From Nereocystis luetkeana (taxonomy: Eukaryota; Sar; Phaeophyceae; Laminariales; Laminariaceae), in contig JARUPZ010000011.1 of the NCBI GenBank assembly GCA_031213475.1, forward strand, positions 6,819,622 to 6,883,621: DNA of 64,000 nucleotides. The letters are read 5' to 3'. The notes below the pieces were generated by a model. It searched no databases and was not told the DNA's origin. It worked only from the letters and a program-made list of their open reading frames with translations. The position numbers and the translations under genes are program-made. Within the stretch, counting starts at the first letter, position 1. Each line of letters begins with the position of its first letter. Shown here in pieces: positions 35,130-46,000 of the stretch.

Positions 35130-35525
35130 GAGTTTACCGGAGGGGGGGAGGGAGAGAGGGAGGGAAGTGGGGAGGGGGGGAGGGAGGAAGGGAGGGAGGG
35201 AGGGAGCGAGGGAGGGAGGGAGGGAGGGAGGGAGGGAGGGAGGGAGGGAGGGAGGGAGGGAGGGAGGGAGGGAGGGAGGGAGGGAGGGAGGGAGGGAGGG
35301 AGGGAGGGAGGGAGGGAGGGAGGGAGGGAGGGAGGGAGGGAGGGAGGGAGGGAGGGAGGGAGGGAGGGAGGGAGGGAGGGAGGGAGGGAGGGAGGGAGGG
35401 AGGGAGGGAAAGAGGGAGGGAGGGAGGGAGGGAGGGAGGGAGGGAGGGAGGGAGGGAGGGAGGGAGGGAGGGAGGGAGAGAGGGAGGGAGGGAGAGAGGG
35501 AGAGAGGGAGGGAAGGAGGGGGGGG
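35130..35525 (+). repeat. (GGGA)n microsatellite, about 390 bp
   Basis: Nearly uninterrupted GGGAGGGAGGGA with rare AGAG or AAGG interruptions. It yields long Gly-Arg-Glu or Pro-Ser-Leu frames that are not genes. It lies just downstream, on the minus strand, of TMEM107 exon 3. Confidence 0.97.
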
Positions 35526-35717
35526 GGGTGGAGTTGGGGCGTCGGGAAGGAGGGGGGGCGGGGCGAGGAAAGTGCACAGCAGTGCGTTCACGTTCTGGCG
35601 GTAAGAGGCGTGGGTCGTACACCACGAGCTCTGCGTTTAAGAGGGTGGGACGGGGGACGAGGGGGGCAAGAAAAACTAGCTCGTGTGAGCCCAAACTGTA
35701 GATCGAGATGGGTCCAC

Positions 35718-38700
35718 AACGAGCGTCAAACAACCGACTTGCCAGAGAGATCTATAATCCCATTCCTCGGAGATAAAGTTGGCCATCAGGATCGCGCCGG
35801 AGAAATGTGCCACGGTCTGAAGTGTGTTCACCTGCCGGGGACAAGAAAAAAATATAACATTGCAGAGAGCGCCCGGTGGAGGGGGGGGGGGGGTGGGGTA
35901 CTCGTTTGTTCCGACATACTTATTTGACCTTTGACCACGCATCCCTTTCGAGACGGAAACGGGGGGGGGGGAAGGGGGGGGGGGGTCATGTATGCAGGTA
36001 GCATGTTGATTCGCGTACTGCTGCACGATATCCCTGTATGCAGACTACTGATGGTACCTAATACGCAGCATATGCTGACTGTAGTTCTTGTTTTTTTCAG
36101 GTCACTGCTCTTGTGCATGGTTTTTCCTTTCTTGGTTTTCTGTTTTTCCTTACGTGCTTTCCTTCTTTCAGGGGAATATTTCGGACTGATCAGCGTTGAA
36201 AGCTCATGCCGCACGTTTGAGGTAGGACGGCAAACGTAGTACTATTATTTACACTGGATAGTGTGTGTGTTCTTCACATCACGCCGTTATTTTCCCGAAC
36301 CCTTCGTCGACATCCTGTTATGATACTGCCTTCGTATGAGGCTGAAAGCCCGGTAATTACCTGGGTTCAGACCCTGGGATCGTATTTGTAGTACTTGGAA
36401 GGCGTATGTTAGGTGCAAAACCAGGGGTTTTCCAGAGAGGCACGAGCGTGGTCTCAGCCCCCCCGTGCACGAAAGGAATAAAGCTGCTCCTTTTTTTTTA
36501 TCCCTAAGCAAACAACACACGTGAGCACCGACTTAATAGCGAGACTTGTCCCAGGGATACAAAGTGTCCCGCGTGCTTGACGTCAACATTCCGACACACC
36601 CAGCATCCGTGCTGACTCTTCGTACTATTTAATACTGTTTGTTGGGATAGATGCAAGCTCCTCGGCGACAAAAAAAAAAACTTCGCCACGGAGATACTCG
36701 TGCATGTACGCACGTGCATTGTAGTGCAAGCAGGCAAGGAGAGTGGACAAACGCAATGCCATGCCATCGTACCGGATTCGGCAAGAGCACGGCATACACA
36801 CACCAGCAACTCAGATACATTGAAAGAGAAAAAGAAGAAAGACAAAGAAAGACCGCAAAATGAAAAGCAAAGAAGCAGATCGTGTTGCCAGGTAGGTAAT
36901 CGATCGACCTTTTTACCACTATTACGGGGGGCCGTAGTTAATAGGACCAAATAATGTTATTTATTACGGGGGACCATAGTTAACAGGACCTATGGTAGAC
37001 ATCAAAAACCTATATGTTTAACCATTTTTACTAACAATATTTGGTCCTGTTAACTATGGCCCCCCGTAATAGTAAAAATGTTTAAATATATAGTTTTTTT
37101 TACGTATACCATAGGTCGTATTAACTAAAATCCCCCGCAATACTGTGCGAGCATACGTAGCTCAGTAGCTAACAACTTCACGTTTGGCGTCGTCGAAGTC
37201 ACGGGTTCGAATTTCACTTCGATTTTTTTTTTAATAGAAACGCTTGCGCGTGCGGTCCCTAACCCTTTTAGGACCGCGGTCCCGTTTTGGGGACAAACTA
37301 CTTGAAATTTGAGTGGTTTGTCCCCAAAATGAGACTGCAGTTCTAAAAAAAGGGTTAAAGGCGCACCTCCCTTGTCCCCACAGGTATCTTATTGAAATGA
37401 AGCGGGTAGACGAGTATAGGTCAGCGTGCGGCCGTATACGGCACCGGGTGCCCCAAATATCCCGCCTCACAGAGGGGGGGGAGAGTGTTGTAAGGATTTC
37501 CGCGGGCTGGGTAAATCGATCGATCTTGTACCCCCCTGCAGCTCAGTAGGTAACGCCTTTACAACAATAATAGCAAACACCCCGAAACGTCATGCGAACA
37601 CGTATATACCAGGCATGTGTGCGTACGAACACATGACAAAGATACCCCGGCAGAGAGTACTACTACTGGGGAAAAAAGGCCCTGAGCCGGCGACCGAGAC
37701 AGATATACCCCGAGAAAGCAAGAAATGGGAAAAAAAAAGCCAGACTGAAACGAAACCAAACACACCGAATAAATACCGTTACGTACAGACCTATGCCAAT
37801 GGTACAGCGAAGTTCAAAAGTTTTTTTTCAAATATATTGCTTAAAAAAAAACAGCCGAATTTTTTCACGTACCGCCGCTGTGGGGAAAAAAGAGAAAAAA
37901 CTTGAATTTTTTATTCCCCCCCCCCCCCCAACGGCTGCAGGCGGCGCAATTTGTATTTTTCTGGTTGCAAATTGTCAACACGGTGATCGAAACCAGCTCG
38001 TGCGACGATCGACGCTCGATCTCGACATAGGCTCAGCCCACGGCCAACCCGCTCGGGATCTGGCGAGGCCAACGAATATAGATGACGGCCTCGAAGATAT
38101 CAGGTGGATCCATGGTCTAGGGGGCGAGAGCTTGCCGGCGGCGTCCTACGGTATCCTCCCAAACCTGAAAAAAAGTCTATTTTTAGCCATTCATTCGAGA
38201 CGGATGGAGAAGTTTTGTCTTCTATTTTGTGCAAACCAGCGGCCAAATGTTTTTTTATCATACGCCTGTTCAGCTCCCGCCACATGACACCGGCAATGGG
38301 TTGAAGACGGTGACCCTAGGGTGGGTCGGAGCCCCTAACGAGCGCACTCCGTTCAGAATTCATGACGCAATCGTTGGTTTTGTTGATCGATGTCTGTCGA
38401 GGACTCGGAATCTCGCCGCTTCGAACCAAAGATCGGCCTGAGTTTTTCTCAAGCCGATGTTGGCCCAACATCGGCCCCAGATTTGCTTTTTTCGGGCTTT
38501 TCCAAAAGTTTGGAACTTTTTTTTTTACGTGGCCCATAGGGAGCGTGTTCTGAAAAAGTTTGGCGGGTATCTTTGAAATTCAAACTTTTTATTGCAACTT
38601 CGCTGTCCCATTGGCATAGGTCTTATATTACACCCAAAATATCCCTGTGTCTATGGTGGAGGAAAAGAGCCGTGTATTGTTCATGTAATAGCCCGTACGA

Positions 38701-40014
38701 TACTCTTAGAAGGGCGCCTCTCCACCGATTGCCAGCCCTGGGTCAACCAGCGGTAAACAGGGCCACGCTGTAAGGAGGGCGGGTTTTGTTGAGTGGATGA
38801 ATCGGACATGGTATCATTTTTTCGTACCAGCTACCGCGAAAAGGCATGCATGTATGTATGTATGTATGTATGTATGTAAGTATGTTGCCGGTTTTACCTT
38901 GTCCATCAAGGATCAACAAAGTCCGCGCTGACCGAGTATACTGCTGTACGGGCAGCTGTCCGAAATCGTGTGCCTGGCGTACGAATATAGGAATGCGTTC
39001 TCGAGTATAATTTTTTGTCGAGTATTCAGGCCCGGTTGGTGACACGATTGATTGGAGGCTACAACATCGTAGTTATCATCTTCTATGTGGATGGTACGAT
39101 TGGAATAATATGCGCTTATTCTACCGTAATAATATGTACCAGTACGCGAATAAATGCGTTCATGCAAACAAACCTGCATCAGCATCTATCAACAGTCTAC
39201 TGCCGCAGCACCTGCCTGGTACAGCCAGTGGGCAGCCACCAATCGCGCATGACCTCCCGACTGATGATGCACTTGTTTGCGTCGAAACGCGATTTTTTTG
39301 CTGGGGTATAAGCGATTCGCATCTACTATTAATAATTAATATTATTACCGCTGCTGCCGTACAGCAGCGTTTTCACTGCCCACAGCAAAACTACAGCAGG
39401 CATATATATGTGATCGAGCGAACTATGAAGCGCCACGTAACATCAGGCGCATGCATGTGTTTCATGTGCTCATGTACACCAGGTAGGAGCGATAGCTCAT
39501 ACCACCGAAACCAACGACCGAGGGGGTTATCCATCCGGTCGAACGCTTTTTCGGGAGACGAGAAGACCAAAAGCTCCTGGCATTACGGGGAACAACAATA
39601 GTAAATAGGACCAAGCGTTGTACTTAAAAATATGTAAACACATAGTTTTTTGTGTGTACCGTAGGTCCTATTCACTATGGCCCTCCGTAACAGTGAATAG
39701 CAGGCTTGCCGCGAAGAGAAATCTACTTGTGGCACTTCTGTTGTAGTTCGTACCTGCTAGCTGGGATGATATTCGCAGCATGTATGTTTGAATGGTGAAA
39801 TATAAGACCAGGCATGATGAGCAGAGAGAGAGATGGAATGACCACGCATGCATGCGTGAACGGCGTTTTGTCTCCAGAAGGGGGGGGGATGATACGGATT
39901 GGCGTCCGAGTTACAAATGCAAGGGAAGTCGTGAGGCACAGGCGCAACATCATCCTACCCATGCAGTTGGAACCCACAAAGTCATCCCAAAACGAGTCGT
40001 AACTGTTGTTGTTC

Positions 40015-40055
<41 letters not shown>

Positions 40056-43000
40056 CTAACATTAACTCTTAAAGCAAGGAGTCCGTGGCCACAGAGCAGG
40101 AAGACCCCCGAAAAGCCACAACAAAACATAAAGTTGGCTGGGAAGCACGACGCTTCCCACCTAAAAATACGGACGAAGAAGGCGCACACAAAATGAAAAT
40201 CAGAGCGCAAACTGGACTACTTACAGGAACGTGGCCGCGGGTGTCCACCTTACCCCCTTTTTAGAACTAACTGCAGTCCTGTTTTGGGGGCAATCCACTA
40301 AATTAATTTTCAAGTAGTTTGTCCCCCAAACGGGACCGCGGTTCTAAGAGGGTTGACTACGGCATAGAGTTCCCCCCGTTCCCACAACTAACTAGCCAAC
40401 TCGCGGCCGCTCGCTGCAGCGGTTGCTGTCTGGAGCGCTGACCCGCACCGTACGAAACGCGCGGTATATATATGCGAGTAGTCGTGAGCGCAAGAGTGAC
40501 CACTCGCGGACACGCTGTCAGAAAAGAAGAGCAAAATCGAACCGAAAATCATCGCGCACCACATCAACGATCGCCGTGTCTTTCCCCGGGCTGTCTGTCT
40601 GACAAAAAGGGTGCAGCACTGCCTGTACGCAAAACATGTATGTATCTGACTCTACAGCAATTAATTCCAAGATTTTTTTTTCCCCCCAAAACGGGAGGGA
40701 GTGCGGTCCTGAAAGGGGGCACCCTACTATTACGGGGGACCATAGTAAATAGGACCAAATATTGTCGGTAAAAATAGGAAAAAATATAGGTTTTTGTGTG
40801 CACGGTCGGTCCTATTTACTATCCCCCCCCCCCCCCCGTAATAAAAGAAGAGTATACGTACATAGTGTCATAAGGATTTACCCTGGGCTTCGTAATCGAC
40901 CGATCTTTTACCCCAGTAGCTCGGCAGGTGACGCCTTCACATTGGGCTTCGTCGGTTGGACACGGGTTCGAATCTCACCTCGAACGTTTCTTCTACAGAA
41001 ACGCTTGCGTGTGCGTCCCTATCGACACGTCTCCCTGCTGGTTCCCCAGGTATTTGATAACGAAGCGGGTAGGCCAGCGTACGGCCGTATACAACACGGT
41101 GCCGACGCCCCGAAAGGTCCCGCCGTCCAGAGCGGTGGGGGGGGGGGGGGGGGGTGTCATAAGCATGAGCAATACCCTGGGCTGGGTAAATCGACCGATA
41201 TTTTTACCCCCTATAGCTCAGCAGGTATCATTACACCCTCACGAAAAACACGAAATAAAGTTGTTGTGCTTGCCTTCATCATGAATATGGAAAAGCCGAA
41301 GAATATGGAGGCGAAGTCCAGCCCGAAGCATACCATCGCCACCGCCAGAGCGGCCTAGGGCCCCCCACCCACCCACCCACCCACCCACCCACCGAGCGCA
41401 GCGCGGTGCAAAAATGACGAGAGCAAGAACAGAGACGAAAGTGGGGCGCGCGCGGGTGCGGGGGGGTGGGGGGCGGGGCGGGGCGGGGACGATCAACCAC
41501 ATTGTTAGTCTTCCTCCCCTCGCAATGTTGTGGTATCCCCTCTGCCGCGTTGCGGTCCATACCGCTTGACACTCAACAGCAACCTTAGGAGGTAGAGGTT
41601 TCAACGTATTTACTACTGCAGCAGCACACCAGCACCCTGGTAGGTGTTACCAGGAGCACTACTATTACGGGGGGGGCTATTAAATAGGACCTACGGTACA
41701 CACAAAAAACTCCATGTTTCCCTATTTTTACTAACAATATTTGGTCCTACTTAATGTGGTACCCCCGAAGTAACTCTTGTAGTGTCGCCATACTGGCTGA
41801 AACTTAACCCTTTTAGGACTGCAGCCCCGTTTGGGGGACAAAGTACTTGTAATTTGAGTGGTTCGTCCCCGAAACGGACTGCGGTCCTAAAATGGTCAAG
41901 GGGGAACAGAGTAATCAGGACCAAACACGCTCAGAAAAAAGACCGAAATGTAGAGGTTTTTGCCTATACATAATGGCGTTACACTGATTATTCTACAGTA
42001 GGTCCTCCGTAATATAAGGGGATCAAGGTTTCTTGGGTCTATTGTGCGTCCTGATTTCTACCCCCCCCCATGATCGTATCCCCCCCGCCCAAAATTATAT
42101 ATATATTTAGGTTGGGTTGGCGTCGGTTGGCGACGACGCTGTAAAACACGCCTCTCACTGCGTGAGTTAGACAGCCAGGGTACCGTTTTGTTTTGCTTGG
42201 CGGTCACCACGGCTGGCGGTCGAGTTAGATCATTCTTGTGCGGGGAGAACCTCCACTCCGCGCAAGGGGGATGATCGCATCACGTAGTGCGTATATGGTG
42301 AGGCACCCACGACGCAGTCACACAGTAAACCCATTGCTGTCTCTGGAAGTGGCCACACCCGAAAATAAATCAATTCATTAACGCTGTCATCCGTATGCCA
42401 GAAAATCCGCCTCAAAAACGGTTCTAAGTATAGGATGCAGCAGCTAGCTCAGCCTTCATGCGGCTCGCCCAACACCTCACGGCGTTTCGCGCTTGGTGCA
42501 AGCAATGTCTGCCGGGCCAGTGAAAACCCGACGTGCTCCGTCCCGGCAATGCAGGGATGCGAGGGTCTACGGCCATACGACTACAGCCATGCATGAGATC
42601 GAGTACAATTAAATAATACAACTAAGGTGTGAACGGGGTACCCTATTACCTAAGACTACTCACTCGGCGCTCTTAAGCTATATTTTTGCCAAACCGCTGG
42701 AGGGTAGAAAAAAAAAAAAAAAAAAACACTCGGCGCTTACCGGTTACTTATACCACTACAAACATATGGCAGATCGTGATTTAGATACGTCCATCTAAGG
42801 CACTAACAGTACAGTAGATCCCAGCCTGCCCGGTCAATGAGATATTGCGCAGGATATATGTGCAGCACAGACCCGGGCCAGGAAACAGGTGCTCAGACAG
42901 ATGATGCTGCTCCTACCCAGCAGCATGGCCAGCTCCTATAGGTCATACGTACAGATCGGAGATTTGCCTTCCCTTGAAGATCTATTACGGGGGACCACAG

Positions 43001-46000
43001 TAAATAGGACCAAATATTATTAATAGTCGTAAAAATGGAGAAATAGATAGGTTTTTTGTATGTATCATAGGTGCTATTTACTCCAAGGTCCTCCGTAATA
43101 ATAGTGCTGCAGATCACGAATTGGGGATCGTTGACTCGGCCGATGCTGTACACGAACATCACACCTATTGACGCATCCTTGATGCATCCTTGCCTGGCCC
43201 CCGGCGCGTCACGTTCCTACGAGTGAAACGAAGCCCGGCGGTAGTTTTTCGGGCAATCACAAATCGCATTTTTTTTTGAAAGATCACTCCTTTCTTGGGG
43301 GGCGAACATGTGGGGACATGCACGGCCGTCAGATAGCCCACATGGAAAGTACGGCCGACGGCCGATCACCAACCCGTCTACGTTCAGAAACGGTCAAGAC
43401 CCGTTCTACGATAGAGGTAGCACATTTCCGCTGTTTTGTTTCTGAAAGACGCGGTTCCTTCATTAACCCCACAAATCGTCGGAATGTCAATCTTGATTTC
43501 AAATAAAACGCTTTGTAGACTCAGGTTATGGGATTATTTGCCGCCGTGCATTTTGATTTTCGCTGAAGTCAGTTTTCGGGTGAGGCATGGAGCTCCTAAA
43601 GTGAGGAGCCTCAGATAAAATTAGGGTGAACCTCTACTTACTGTAGAACGCATCTCAATCGCGAGGAAAACAGAAAACGCGCGAACGGTGTATCGCGCAT
43701 CTTGCGAAGCTGATTATCGACCGATCGGGAGAAATCACAGCTTGACGTGCATTTTTTTTTTTTTTTTTTTAGTTTTCCCTATAAATAAGCTTGGAGCAGT
43801 ACGAGCATAACAACGGTATCATTTTGCTTCGCGCCTTTCGTCTACCTTGCAGTGTAAAACGGAGGCATCTCTTGTTCGTCTACCCCACAGGAGAGCGAGC
43901 ACATACGTCTTTGTCCGGGTTGATGCATGACCATTCAACCGTCCTTTCTATTCGTCTCAGGATTTGTTTTTCCTCTGACTTCCGAGTATGTTAGGTCCTG
44001 GCGCTTGAGGCTTCCCATCGGCCTCGATTAAAGGCGCTGCGAAAGCGGGGGGTATTTCTCGCGGGGTTCGCGGCTCGCATGGGTATCGAGAGACTACCCA
44101 GACGGGTGATGTTTTGGGAAACTGGAGGGGGGAAAGGGCTACTTGGGAGGGCAAGAGAAGGACCGACTGGGTTGTCTTGAACGCGATCTATCGTTGTTTA
44201 AAACTTGCCCGCCGAAGAGAAACAGTGGACGCCGGCAGCGACGATTTCCGGTGAGTGGTTCAGACGTGTTGAGGAAGCGGCAGAGCAGTACATTGAAAGC
44301 TGGTTCGTCAAGGAGGACAAGAACGTAGCAAAAACGACGAGCACTCGGGGGAAAAAAATGCGCAGCAACTTAAGACGACGTTGGGCCCAAGGCCCGGGGC
44401 GGGGCGGAAGAGGAGCCGCGTTGAAGGAGACGTGGCAACAACAGCAGCTATCACGGGGGGGCATAGTTATTAGGACCTATGGTATACATAAAAACCTATA
44501 TGTTTGACCATTTTTACTAACAATATTTGGTCCTATTAACTATGGTCTCCCGTAATAGGCCGGTTAAAAAAGTGAAGGCACTCGCCTAAAAGTGGCAGTA
44601 ACTGTTGCCGTCATTCTAGTTGAGACGCCCAGTTACTACTGCCTAATGCTGTACCAGTATTACGTCCCCTGTTTTTCTGCTTGTTTGTTGTGTTGTCCTA
44701 TTCCCTGCCAAGTCGATGGTACCCCCCCCCCCCCCCCCCCCCCCCCACCCCCCGCCAATCTACTTCGACTGCATTACCATGTTTTTATAGATTTATACTC
44801 GTACCCACAGCTCATTGTTAATGACACCGTTTCCCTTTCGTACTGGTACTGCCGTGCGCATTATTTTGCACTTGTTTGGTTTCTCCCACCTGTTACGGGG
44901 GACCATAGTTAATGGAACCTATGGTATATATAAAAACCTATATATTTCGCTATTTTTACCAACAATATTTGGTGCCATTAACTATGGCCCCCCGCAATAG
45001 ATGCATTTATGATACCGCCCTGTGTTGCGACCACATGCAGAACTTCAGTGCGCCATTCACTCTGAATAAATGCGAGAACATCATCACCAATTAATTGTCG
45101 ATCGAAACACACGGAACTTCGATGCGTATCAACACTGGGTGCGCAGGATGCGACCCTCTCGGGGTATAACTAATGCTGCTGCTGCTGCCGCCGCTGCTGC
45201 TGCTGCTGCGTTCGGGGTATTCATTTTGAGACCCACATACATGTTGTATTTTTGTGCTATAGCGACCAAAATGACCAAAATGATCACTAACACTACTATA
45301 CTGCTGTACTGCTGTACGAGTCGGGCGCGAGGTGCGATCCCTCTGGGATCCGAGCAGGTATCATAGTCACCCAACACAATGGTTGACCAACCGTCTACTA
45401 CTACTTACTACTATTATTACTGGGGGACCATACCAGGTATTAACCACTTTAGTACCGCAGTCCCGATTTGGGGACAAAGCATGCTAATTCCAAGTGATGT
45501 TGTCCTCAAAACGGGACTGGGGTCCTAAAAGGGTTAAATAGGACCAAATATCGTTCGTAAATATAGCTCAATATATACTCAAGTATGTTTTTGTCTGTAC
45601 CGTAGGTCCTATTTAATACAACTCTGACCCGAAATATAGGGAAATTTAGCATATAATGATTCAATCAAAACGGTTCTTATATTTTGGGTCATAGTGGTAT
45701 GATGCCCAGCAGTACGGGCAGAGGATCATGTTGCAACTCGGACACCGATTTCTATCGCCCCCCTCCCCCCCCCCCCCCCCCCCCCGAGCACACTAGTAGC
45801 CGTTCGTTGCTGTAACCGTAAATTAATTAGCATCGTTACGGTTTCTCTTTTGGAAGTCCCAATGCAAGAGTTTTCTAATCCTGTCCGCTCGGTGTTCGAG
45901 CAAAAAAATAAATGAATAAGAAAGAGCGCTGCAGTCATTAAAAAACAAAAATACCTTCTTTTTTTTCAGCTGCAATACTGTTTCTGGTGTACTTTCCAGA

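Noticed and set aside
35052..35733. Long Pro-Ser-Leu and Gly-Arg-Glu open frames
   Set aside because: They are translations of the (GGGA)n microsatellite. All frames stay open because the repeat contains no stop.
34854..36240. Plus-strand exons CGLEVEHGEKNAYFYHRRRN (34890-34985) and GEYFGLISVESSCRTFE (36171-36221)
   Set aside because: They have reasonable splice-like borders, but they lie antisense to TMEM107 and match nothing I recognise. Kept only as unproven candidates.
39033..39100. Exon-like ARLVTRLIGGYNIVVIIFYV
   Set aside because: A hydrophobic frame with an AG before and GT after, but a single isolated exon on the strand opposite TMEM107 with no partner.
42424..42621. Small conserved protein RHCLHQAR...RCWASRM
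   Set aside because: The frame is partly shared by repeat copies but broken in most. Conservation follows the repeat, not codons.
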